Shown piece after piece: positions 1 through 5,749 of a stretch of 9,627 nucleotides of DNA; positions within the stretch are counted from its first letter, which is position 1, and each line of letters begins with the position of its first letter. The stretch spans positions 1 to 9,627 of the forward strand of contig RKRO01000398.1 of assembly GCA_007571355.1 (NCBI GenBank), in the 5' to 3' direction. This stretch comes from Candidatus Poribacteria bacterium (GTDB lineage: Bacteria > Poribacteria > WGA-4E > WGA-3G). The notes under the pieces are model-generated. The model ran no database searches. It had not been told where the DNA came from and saw only the letters and a list, made by a program, of their open reading frames with translations. The position numbers and the translations under genes were made by a program.

Positions 1-38
1 GAAGAAACACTTTCTTCGCGTTGGATTTTAGCGTTTGC

Positions 39-64
39 AAAAACCCCCGCCCCGCAAGCAGGGG
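39..64 (-). terminator. Possible intrinsic terminator of the lpxL-like gene
   Basis: Read on the minus strand, CCCC (64-61) can pair with GGGG (53-50) or with the following G-run (48-44). Five T residues (43-39) come directly after the G-run. This is a GC hairpin plus a short T-tract about 60 nt past the lpxL-like stop codon. The structure overlaps repeat copy A, so the repeat may double as the terminator. The T-tract is short, and copy B has no equivalent T-tract, so this is tentative. Confidence 0.35.
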
Positions 65-122
65 AATCAGCGAGACCTCGCTTCTATAGGATGTGTTTCA
101 ATCCTTACGGGCTTTACGATAA
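42..122 (+). repeat. Dispersed palindromic repeat, copy A
   Basis: This stretch begins with a C-run/G-run palindrome (CCCC at 50-53, GGGG at 61-64) and continues with a unique tail containing AGGATGTGTTTCAAT and GGCTTTAC. The same arrangement occurs 5.1 kb away at 5162-5245. After the palindrome the two copies match at about 48 of 57 positions by eye. Inside the tail, AGCGAG (69-74) faces CTCGCT (77-82). It lies just beyond the stop codon of the lpxL-like gene, so it is intergenic and 3' to a gene, like copy B. No coding capacity is visible. It may be a REP- or MITE-like element; its left boundary is uncertain and could lie outside the window. Confidence 0.75.
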
Positions 123-126
123 CCTG

Positions 127-1035
127 TTAGTCTGCCAGTGGTTGGGTCTTCCACCGATTGTGAAGCCACAACCACTGTTCGGGATATTTATGGATGTATG
201 CCTCTAGTTGTTTCAGCATTTGGGCTGTGTAGCGTTCGACATCTCTTTCAAAATCGTCAGTGGGCTCCGTATGCACAGCGGGTGAAATATAGACGCGGTG
301 CATGTCATCCGATTGGCGAATACTGAGTGAGAAGATAAGGGGTGCACCCGTTTTCAGTGCAAGAACGGCAGGGCCGCGCGCCGCTGAAGCCGGTTTCCCT
401 AAAAAGTTAACGAAGACACCTTCGGGTCCAGCATTTTGATCGGCAAAAAATCCGATGGCTTGGTTGTTTTTTAAGGCGCGCAATGTCTCGCGTACAGCCC
501 GATTTCGGGGAATCAGTTTCAGGCTCAGCTGCTCACGATGCCGCCAGATATAAGTGTTGAGTAGATCATTTTTCAGCGGGAAAGCGATGGCTTTCGCACG
601 GTTTGGAATCAGTGCGCCGTATACGAGCGAGAGGAGCTCCCAGTTTCCGAAATGCGCGAGAAATACAATCACGCCTTTCCCTTCCGCTAAAGCGGTATAC
701 AGATTCTCTCTCCCTTCTACCGTGACCTGATTCCAGATATTCTCAGTGTTCAGTTTGGGGAACCGCAGGAATTCGATGCAGGTTTTGCCGACGTTGATGA
801 AGCTCGCTTTACAAATTTGCCTGCGCTGCGCTGCTGTGAGATCGTTACCGAATGCAATCTGTAAATTATTTAAGGCGATCTCTCTGCGTTTTTTGACAAG
901 GCGATAGAACAGCACACCTATGCCACTGCCAAGTCGCAGTGCCCATCTCTTCGGAAGGCGGCGGCACCCCCAACCGAAAGTTGAAATGATCCAATATAGC
1001 CATCTATCTTTACGGGTGCTGCGCTTGCGTCGCAT
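127..1035 (-). CDS. lpxL: LpxL/HtrB-type lipid A acyltransferase
   Basis: The 302-residue product belongs to the lysophospholipid/lipid A acyltransferase family, which transfers a secondary acyl chain to Kdo-lipid A at the cytoplasmic face of the inner membrane. The family's HX4E catalytic motif is present as HFGNWE (H128 to E133), preceded by the usual hydrophobic strand GVIVFLA. A second conserved block, FFADQN with GVFVNFLGKPA, spans about 196-216. The C-terminal signature YPEQWLWLHNRWK is near residues 284-296. A hydrophobic N-terminal stretch with flanking basic residues fits a membrane anchor. Length matches the family (about 290-310). The ATG at 1035 has AAAGGAG (1043-1049) seven bases upstream. 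The gene is transcribed alone, divergent from the membrane-protein operon. Which acyl position it modifies (LpxL- or LpxM-like) cannot be told from sequence alone, so the symbol is a family label. Confidence 0.92.
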   Translation of the reverse strand: MRRKRSTRKDRWLYWIISTFGWGCRRLPKRWALRLGSGIGVLFYRLVKKRREIALNNLQIAFGNDLTAAQRRQICKASFINVGKTCIEFLRFPKLNTENIWNQVTVEGRENLYTALAEGKGVIVFLAHFGNWELLSLVYGALIPNRAKAIAFPLKNDLLNTYIWRHREQLSLKLIPRNRAVRETLRALKNNQAIGFFADQNAGPEGVFVNFLGKPASAARGPAVLALKTGAPLIFSLSIRQSDDMHRVYISPAVHTEPTDDFERDVERYTAQMLKQLEAYIHKYPEQWLWLHNRWKTQPLAD

Positions 1036-1069
1036 TTCTGTACTCCTTTATCTGAAGTTCATAATAGAC

Positions 1070-1107
1070 AAATTATAGCACGTGTGGTAGACTTTATACT
1101 ATAATTT
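1070..1107. promoter_or_regulatory. Symmetric divergent promoter (inverted repeat)
   Basis: AAATTATAG (1070-1078) and CTATAATTT (1099-1107) are perfect 9-bp reverse complements separated by 20 bp. Each arm holds a TATAAT pointing outward, the left toward the lpxL-like gene and the right (1100-1105) toward the membrane operon. The two -10 boxes therefore face away from a shared central segment. The symmetry could also serve as an operator. The promoter role is inferred from the boxes and the gene orientation; -35 elements are weak. Confidence 0.4.
1072..1077 (-). promoter_or_regulatory. -10 box for the lpxL-like gene
   Basis: On the minus strand this hexamer reads TATAAT. It would place transcription start about 30 nt before the ATG at 1035, a short ordinary leader containing the AAAGGAG ribosome site. 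I see no good -35 hexamer at the expected distance. It forms the left arm of an inverted repeat whose right arm carries the same box on the plus strand. Confidence 0.45.
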
Positions 1108-1109
1108 TC

Positions 1110-1217
1110 CTTGAACACATCGTTAATGTACTTGTGGTGCCGATCGGTGTTGTGGGATATGTGTTTCTCTACTTCGACTTACGGATTCGGAAAGAGACTT
1201 TCGATATTGAGGTGTGA
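1110..1217 (+). pseudogene. 3' remnant of a paralog of the 1301-2176 membrane gene
   Basis: Reading in frame to the TGA at 1215-1217 gives a ~35-residue peptide containing VVPIGVVG and ending YFDLRIRKETFDIEV. The C-terminus of the intact gene downstream has MPIGTIG and YFDLRIRKEAFDIEM at the equivalent place. At DNA level 1167-1211 matches 2114-2158 with about 5 differences in 45. The reading frame stays open back to 1068 but has no start codon or ribosome site, and similarity fades before about 1110. This is the tail of a former neighbouring paralog, with the body lost. The remnant now sits in the leader between the divergent promoter and the intact gene. Confidence 0.8.
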
Positions 1218-1235
1218 GTCCGTAATTCATGAGAT

Positions 1236-1263
1236 TTGATGTAAGCGTGAAATGTGATAGAAT
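1236..1263 (+). promoter_or_regulatory. Candidate promoter of the membrane-protein operon
   Basis: TTGATG (1236-1241) is followed after 16 bp by TAGAAT (1258-1263), with TG one base before the -10 box (an extended -10). The predicted start of transcription is near 1270, about 30 nt before the ATG at 1301. It lies just downstream of the paralog remnant. It competes with the TATAAT at 1100-1105 as the operon promoter, and both may be used. Confidence 0.4.
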
Positions 1264-1300
1264 AACCATATATGGAGGAGATTCTTTTATAGGAGGAGTT

Positions 1301-2176
1301 ATGAACGAACACGATATTTTCGCACAGTCAGATAGCAACGAAACTGTTTCTGCCTCGTTCCAACCGATGTCTTTTGTCGATATTCTCGATGGAATGTTCA
1401 GTCTCTATCGGAGTCACTTTCATCTGTTTTTTAGGATCGTCGTGGTTTATCTCGTTTTTGGATTCTTGATAAACCTTATTTCTACGGCTGTCGTTACAGG
1501 AGATACATCGATCACAGCTGTTGTGATTACAGTCCTGGCTTCCATAGCGGGGGTCTTATTCGCTTATTGGATCAGTTGGGGATTGGCTTACGCGAGCACA
1601 CAAGTCTACTTAATCAGAGATATTACTTCTCAAGCAGCTTTACAACAAGCATCGCGGTTTTATTTACGACTTCTCGGCTGTATGTTCCTCTATTACTTAG
1701 GTGTGGTGTGCTTGTCAATTACGATTATTGGTATCCCGTTCGCAATCTATTTTGCATTTCGGTGGGGGCTTTTTGCGTATCCTATTTTATTTGAGGAGAC
1801 GACCCTAAGGCATGCGCTGCGGCGGAGTGCGGAATTGGTTAAAGGCACTTGGTGGCGTGTGTGTGGAATTATGATAGCGATTGCTCTGATCGCTTTTATG
1901 ATAGCATTCATACTGCAAACCTCTTACGCGATCATCTTCTATGCATTAGCAGGTGCTGGGGAAACAGCGTCCCCTAATTTTCTGCAGACACTGCGTCGTT
2001 TATTTGCACCATCACCCAATCAAATCGGGTGGGGGTTGTACCTAATTCACGCATTGGGTACATTAATCATTGGTGGACTCACAATGCCGATTGGGACTAT
2101 CGGTTCCGCGCTCCTCTATTTTGACCTTCGGATTCGGAAAGAGGCTTTCGATATTGAGATGCAGGTGACGGATTAA
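1301..2176 (+). CDS. Multi-pass membrane protein, GPDPase_memb-like
   Basis: The 291-residue product is an integral membrane protein with about five or six hydrophobic helices (roughly 42-63, 70-95, 121-150, 188-215, 246-274). The RRSAELVKGTWWRV segment near 174-187 and the C-terminal YFDLRIRKEAFD block resemble the glycerophosphoryl diester phosphodiesterase membrane-domain family, which is often found without any catalytic domain. No phosphodiesterase active-site region is present, so I would not call it an enzyme. The ATG at 1301 is preferred over an upstream in-frame ATG at 1229 because AGGAGG (1291-1296) directly precedes it, and the extra 24 residues are not membrane-like. It is the first gene of a plus-strand operon, with a 45-nt gap to the next membrane gene. 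A decayed paralog tail lies upstream. The role is unknown; a scaffold or assembly role in the membrane with the DUF4129/DUF4350 partners is only inferred. Confidence 0.8.
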   Translation: MNEHDIFAQSDSNETVSASFQPMSFVDILDGMFSLYRSHFHLFFRIVVVYLVFGFLINLISTAVVTGDTSITAVVITVLASIAGVLFAYWISWGLAYASTQVYLIRDITSQAALQQASRFYLRLLGCMFLYYLGVVCLSITIIGIPFAIYFAFRWGLFAYPILFEETTLRHALRRSAELVKGTWWRVCGIMIAIALIAFMIAFILQTSYAIIFYALAGAGETASPNFLQTLRRLFAPSPNQIGWGLYLIHALGTLIIGGLTMPIGTIGSALLYFDLRIRKEAFDIEMQVTD

Positions 2177-2221
2177 GAATTTGGACAGACACTTTCGAAA
2201 CACACCGGAAAGGAGATTGGA

Positions 2222-3334
2222 ATGGCTGACAACCAAGGCTCGAATCTCGCGAAAACGATTTTCACACAGTATCAAGACAACTTTGGGGTGTTCTGGCGTA
2301 TCATGTTACCGATTGTTATGCTTGCAGTCGTTTTAGAAGTTGTGGTATTTTTCCAGAGCGTCACACGGATTGATGCTACATTTCAAGAAGATGTCTATAC
2401 AGTTGTCGGTAATGTTAACACAATCAGCGGCGTTTATCCGACGATTTCACTGCCGAAAAAGGACGCTTCGGCAGAAGTTTCTGAACCCGTTGTCAGTTGG
2501 GGGATCCTGCCGGTTCCATATTTCACTTCAACAGAGCATGGCGGAATTACATGGCTCTGGGGACTTAATTTTCGAAGTCTTGACGACAGTCCTCTAGTCC
2601 TTCTGTTACTAACGCTCTGTCCATTATCTCTTGCGATTGCTCGGATATCGCGTGGTTCGACTTCAGATGAATCCGTTCCGCTAACCGCCCATGATATGTG
2701 GCGGTCGACTGGACATAAGGCACTGGCAGTTTTTGGTGCCGCTCTGCTATTCGTCTTGGTTGTGGATGTAGGGAGTTATCTCCACATAACGATGAATATA
2801 GCAGTTTCATGGTTGACAGAGGCATACCAACCTTTGTATCGTGTATCAGACTGGTTGGCACATCCATACGTTTATGTGCTAATACCCTTGCTTCGGTGCT
2901 ATCTTCTTGTAACGTTGAGCCTCTATAATCTGTGTCTCATCCTTGAGAACAACTCTATCGTAGGTGTTTTTCGCCGCAGCCACGCCTTGGTGAGTGGAGC
3001 AAGGCTACGGTTTTTCGGGATCTATCTTCTAACAGGTTGGGTAGCCTCGGTTATGACTTCTGTCGTATTTGGTGCGGTCTTATTGGCATTTTCTGTGTTT
3101 ATTCCTGATCTTGCCCAGGTTCGCGATGCGTTGTCACCATTGAGATTCTTAATGCTGTTCATCGGCGGCGATATTGAGGTTGTCCTGCCGCAGTTATTGA
3201 GTGTTCCAGTTACGGTAGCAATTCTTATTGTCAAGGGGTTGATTGCCGCCTTTTGGGTGCCGGTATGGGCAATTCTAACAACACATCTCTATTTTCAACG
3301 CGTAGACGCAATGAAAGAGGCGATAGAACTGTGA
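2222..3334 (+). CDS. Multi-pass membrane protein, possible divergent paralog
   Basis: The 370-residue product has hydrophobic segments at about 25-46, 122-141, 167-188, 214-240, 262-294 and 325-355. A hydrophilic loop of about 75 residues (47-121) between the first two segments probably lies outside the cytoplasm. The FRRSHALVSGARLRFFGIY segment (about 250-268) parallels the RRSAELVKGTWWRVCGI block of the preceding gene, suggesting both descend from the same membrane-domain family, although this copy is longer and more diverged. The ATG at 2222 has AAAGGAG (2209-2215) six bases upstream. Its stop codon TGA overlaps the GTG start of the next gene (GTGA at 3331-3334), which implies translational coupling. 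I do not recognise a specific function; no catalytic motif is evident. The neighbourhood suggests a membrane component acting with the DUF4129 and DUF4350 proteins. Confidence 0.78.
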   Translation: MADNQGSNLAKTIFTQYQDNFGVFWRIMLPIVMLAVVLEVVVFFQSVTRIDATFQEDVYTVVGNVNTISGVYPTISLPKKDASAEVSEPVVSWGILPVPYFTSTEHGGITWLWGLNFRSLDDSPLVLLLLTLCPLSLAIARISRGSTSDESVPLTAHDMWRSTGHKALAVFGAALLFVLVVDVGSYLHITMNIAVSWLTEAYQPLYRVSDWLAHPYVYVLIPLLRCYLLVTLSLYNLCLILENNSIVGVFRRSHALVSGARLRFFGIYLLTGWVASVMTSVVFGAVLLAFSVFIPDLAQVRDALSPLRFLMLFIGGDIEVVLPQLLSVPVTVAILIVKGLIAAFWVPVWAILTTHLYFQRVDAMKEAIEL

Positions 3335-3960
3335 GAGAGCGAGTCTATTTTGGGATCCTCGTCTGTTTTTTAAGTTTTTCTGCCTCGTTCACCATAACGG
3401 CAGGCGAAGAACAGGCCCTCCGCGAAGAATTAGAGACACGCCGTGACGGTGCAGCGGTCTCCTATAAGAGATACCGTCAGGATTTAGAGAAGATCCTCAA
3501 TCCGCGTGTGTGGGATGCAGATCTCAGATATGTGTTGTTCCCGCTTGCAGCCTTCGGGTTGGGTGCCATGGTCATTTTTTTTGTTCGGCAAATTCGGATG
3601 AACCTGATTCACGAGGCACACGACGAAGTAGCAGAGCCTGCATTGGCGCGTGTGGAAACCGAAAAAGCCGCCCTTGCGCACGCAGAGACTGCCGAGGCAG
3701 CGAGCGACTTTCGGGGTGCACTCCGCTACCTCTACCTCTCCGCGATTTTGCATCTCCAAGAACGCGGTGCACTCCCTTATGATAAGAGCCTCACGAATCG
3801 CGAATACCTACACCAAGCACAGGATGACATGGATCTACATGCCGCCCTCGGCCCCGCAATTACAGTTTTCGATGAAGTCTGGTACGGCTATAAACCGTGT
3901 GATGCGGGGACCGTGGCGAATTACCGGAGTCTACTCCAGAACGTCTATGCAAGGCACTGA
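3331..3960 (+). CDS. DUF4129 domain protein
   Basis: The 209-residue product starts with a likely signal sequence or anchor (about 5-24), continues through a charged stretch (25-60), and has a transmembrane helix at about 65-88. A cytoplasmic helical part follows. The C-terminal section from about 126 matches the DUF4129 pattern: DFRGALRYLYLSAILHLQE, then LTNREYL, then FDEVWYGYKP and a closing NYRSLLQ. The family lacks a defined biochemical activity but repeatedly sits next to MoxR AAA ATPases, DUF58 proteins and DUF4350 proteins. The GTG at 3331 is chosen because it overlaps the preceding stop (GTGA) with AAAGAGG at 3314-3320. The longer frame from 3253 would run deep inside the previous gene and place hydrophilic residues before the signal. 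It overlaps the next gene by 14 nt. The family call is good; the role is unknown. Confidence 0.82.
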   Translation: MRERVYFGILVCFLSFSASFTITAGEEQALREELETRRDGAAVSYKRYRQDLEKILNPRVWDADLRYVLFPLAAFGLGAMVIFFVRQIRMNLIHEAHDEVAEPALARVETEKAALAHAETAEAASDFRGALRYLYLSAILHLQERGALPYDKSLTNREYLHQAQDDMDLHAALGPAITVFDEVWYGYKPCDAGTVANYRSLLQNVYARH

Positions 3961-5104
3961 AAACATCGGAACTTCATCGCCAAATACCACAATCCGAATA
4001 ACGCGAACCTTTATTTTCGTGGCTGTTTTAATGGCGTTCACCTGTTTTCTGGTTTCGTGTGACGCGCCTCGATATGGGCCTGTGCTTGATCAGATTCTAC
4101 GTAAACTGAAATTCCGGGTCGCAGAAATATCCGCAGTATATCCAGCACGTTTAGATAGATACGATACGCTGTTCTTACACGCGCTCAGCAAAGCCCCAAC
4201 AGAGACGGAGATTCGAGACATCCAAACATTTGTCAACACCGGTGGCATTTTAATTGTGGCAGGGGATAATGAAGTTTTAGCGGCGTTGTACTTAGCATAC
4301 GGCTTAGAACTTCAGAAACTCACAAAACGGATGACCTTCTCACAACGAATCCCAGAGGAACCCCTCTTCCCCGAGAATCCGGTTGACGAAATTCGCCCGG
4401 CTACAGATATGGTTATTGAGCCTTTCGGACGTGAAACCGCTGTGCTTTATGCGAGAGAAAACGATGCAGCGATTGTAACACTCCGTGATGGTGAAGGACG
4501 TGCCTTCTTCATCGCTTCCGACTATATGTTCACAAGAACTGGGCTGCGCTATGGTGGTAACGCTGCGTTCCTCTACAACTTGATGTCGACGCTTCCTCGC
4601 GGTGCACGGATCGGCCTTGCGCAGCGGAGATACTATACGGTTGACACGCAGCCCTCGGACCCGTTTATGTCGCTTGTTTTCCGAACGCCGGGCGGCTTGG
4701 CGGCAGTCTATATCTGTCTAACGCTTTTTGTTTTTTTAGTCCTACGCGGTCGGCGGCTCGGCAACCCGCTGGACGCGCAAGAGAAAAACAGGCGTTTGAG
4801 TTCCGAATACGTCCACGCGATGACGGCTCTCTATCAGAAAGGTAACACACGCATGTATGTTTTAAAGCACATTCGGAACACCTTCAAAGCGGATCTGGCT
4901 ACCCGATGGCGGGTCAATCCAAATGTGGATACAGCTATCTTTTTAGATGAGCTCATATCGCGGGGTGCTATGAATGCAGACAATCAACTCAGGTACCTCA
5001 TCATGGATTTGGAGGCATCAACGAATATATCGGAAGCACAGTTGCGTGACCTTGCCCGTCGCGTTGAAGCGTATCGTGATCTTGCAAAAATCAACCGACG
5101 TTAA
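3947..5104 (+). CDS. DUF4350 domain protein, possible lipoprotein
   Basis: The 385-residue product has an N-terminal hydrophobic helix (about 21-37) ending in LVSC (C38), a passable lipobox. An extracytoplasmic domain of about 45-245 follows, with the strand pattern DTLFLHALSKAPTETEI, VNTGGILIVAGD and a later GNAAFLYNLM, as in DUF4350 proteins. A second membrane helix (about 250-266) is followed by RGRRLGNPL and a cytoplasmic tail (SSEYVHAMTALYQKGN onward), also typical of the family. The ATG at 3947 lies 14 nt before the end of the DUF4129 gene and has only a distant GGAG, so translation probably depends on coupling. Longer in-frame starts from 3650 would be buried in the upstream gene. It is the last gene of the operon: no MoxR or DUF58 gene follows, only repeat copy B. 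The function is unknown; DUF4350 proteins are inferred to be partners of membrane MoxR-type systems. Confidence 0.82.
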   Translation: MQGTENIGTSSPNTTIRITRTFIFVAVLMAFTCFLVSCDAPRYGPVLDQILRKLKFRVAEISAVYPARLDRYDTLFLHALSKAPTETEIRDIQTFVNTGGILIVAGDNEVLAALYLAYGLELQKLTKRMTFSQRIPEEPLFPENPVDEIRPATDMVIEPFGRETAVLYARENDAAIVTLRDGEGRAFFIASDYMFTRTGLRYGGNAAFLYNLMSTLPRGARIGLAQRRYYTVDTQPSDPFMSLVFRTPGGLAAVYICLTLFVFLVLRGRRLGNPLDAQEKNRRLSSEYVHAMTALYQKGNTRMYVLKHIRNTFKADLATRWRVNPNVDTAIFLDELISRGAMNADNQLRYLIMDLEASTNISEAQLRDLARRVEAYRDLAKINRR

Positions 5105-5120
5105 ATTGATACCTAAGCAA

Positions 5121-5245
5121 TATAGTAAAATGAAAAGATAAATGCCCACTTTTAGGAAGACAACCCCCCTCCCCCTTATCAGGGGGGAATCAGAGGGACC
5201 TCGTTTCGATAGGATGTGTTTCAATAATTATTGGCTTTACTATAA
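5121..5245. repeat. Dispersed palindromic repeat, copy B, MITE-like
   Basis: The part from 5162 matches copy A at 42-122, including AGGATGTGTTTCAAT and GGCTTTAC. Its palindrome is CCCCC (5171-5175), a TTATCA loop, and a G-run (5182-5187). The segment is bounded by a perfect 9-bp inverted repeat, TATAGTAAA (5121-5129) and TTTACTATA (5236-5244), so a 124-bp element with short terminal inverted repeats fits. No clear target-site duplication flanks it. It lies between the convergent ends of the DUF4350 gene and the GspC-like gene and has no coding capacity. There is no T-tract after the hairpin on either strand, so it is not a classic terminator. The remainder of the 5105-5301 gap holds nothing else I can name. 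Confidence 0.7.
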
Positions 5246-5301
5246 AAGTCAGACACGCAGGGCAGAGGGTGTGGCTGTCTCAAAACCGTTTTTTGATAGG
5301 T

Positions 5302-5748
5302 TCAGAAGCGGATGTGCAGGCGGAGGGTCCGCTGTTTTCCGTCGGTTTCCAGCACCACGGTTTTGTGTTGAATAGAGACCACTTTGGTGTGTACGTCAAG
5401 AGTATCACCGGGGGAGACGATGTGTGTGGTGTTTCCAATGGTGGATTGGAGGATGGCACACGCGGGCGTGTGAACCCCTCTGCCCCCCTTATCCGAGGGG
5501 TAAACGAGTGTCCCGATGAGGCGATAGGATTCTACAAGGCGCGTCTCACGCCACCCCAACGGACGAAAGAGGTTGTTGTCAACGATAGTGCGGTAGAAGT
5601 CGCTCTGTTGAAACGCCTGTCCGGTGTCGGCGGGCGGCGCAGCGGTCGGAAGTGTTAAGGGACGCGTCGCAAACTGCGTCGTTTTTTGCTGCGGTGCGGT
5701 CTCCGACGCAATCACACACAATACAAAAAGTAACAGACACAGACACAT
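5302..5748 (-). CDS. Small exported GspC/PilP-like protein
   Basis: The 148-residue product starts with a hydrophobic signal or anchor (about 2-14), then a Pro/Thr/Ala-rich linker (20-42). The domain after it begins FYRTIVDNNLFRPLGW and continues YRLIGTLV, AILQS, THIVSPGDTL and a final VVLETDGKQRTLRL. This strand order resembles the homology region of GspC of type II secretion and of PilP, periplasmic proteins that link inner- and outer-membrane parts. It lacks a PDZ domain, and no other secretion genes are here. The ATG at 5748 is preferred because GGAGGA (5754-5759) lies five bases upstream and the start follows the hydrolase stop as TGAGATG. A TTG at 5766 would add MRWRTE, giving a more basic signal start but no ribosome site. 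Residues of about 82-98 come from a palindromic insert-like DNA segment. The family call is moderate. Confidence 0.6.
   Translation of the reverse strand: MCLCLLLFVLCVIASETAPQQKTTQFATRPLTLPTAAPPADTGQAFQQSDFYRTIVDNNLFRPLGWRETRLVESYRLIGTLVYPSDKGGRGVHTPACAILQSTIGNTTHIVSPGDTLDVHTKVVSIQHKTVVLETDGKQRTLRLHIRF
5457..5505. repeat. Palindromic element inside the GspC-like gene
   Basis: Two palindromes lie side by side in coding DNA. CACACGC-GG-GCGTGTG (5457-5472) is a perfect 7-bp inverted repeat. AACCCCTCTG followed by CCCCCCTTATCCGAGGGG (about 5473-5500) matches the core of repeat copy B, AACCCCCCTCCCCCTTATC then AGGGGGG (5162-5187), in the same orientation. The reading frame stays open through it and encodes YPSDKGGRGVHTPA between two strands of the domain. 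It resembles the read-through palindromic elements known from some bacterial genes. It could instead be a native loop that drifted by chance into this sequence. Confidence 0.5.
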
Positions 5749-5749
5749 C

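Noticed and set aside
1..17. Inverted repeat GAAGAAA-CAC-TTTCTTC at the left edge
   Set aside because: AT-rich short hairpin with a 3-nt loop and nothing on its left visible; could be chance or the end of something outside the window.
86..122. GTTTCAATCCTTAC in repeat copy A resembles some CRISPR repeat starts
   Set aside because: Only single copies occur, 5 kb apart, with no spacer-repeat periodicity and no cas genes in the window.
1272..1292. Tiny leader peptide (ATG GAG GAG ... TAG) before the 1301 start
   Set aside because: Only six codons with no ribosome site or attenuator-like codon pattern; chance is the simpler explanation.
1123..1338. Minus-strand 71-residue frame across the operon leader
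   Set aside because: It covers the paralog remnant and the operon start on the opposite strand with no ribosome site or recognisable content.
5280..5296. TCAAAA/TTTTGA hairpin beyond the GspC-like stop codon as a terminator
   Set aside because: Weak AT stem with no following T-tract on the minus strand; not enough to call.
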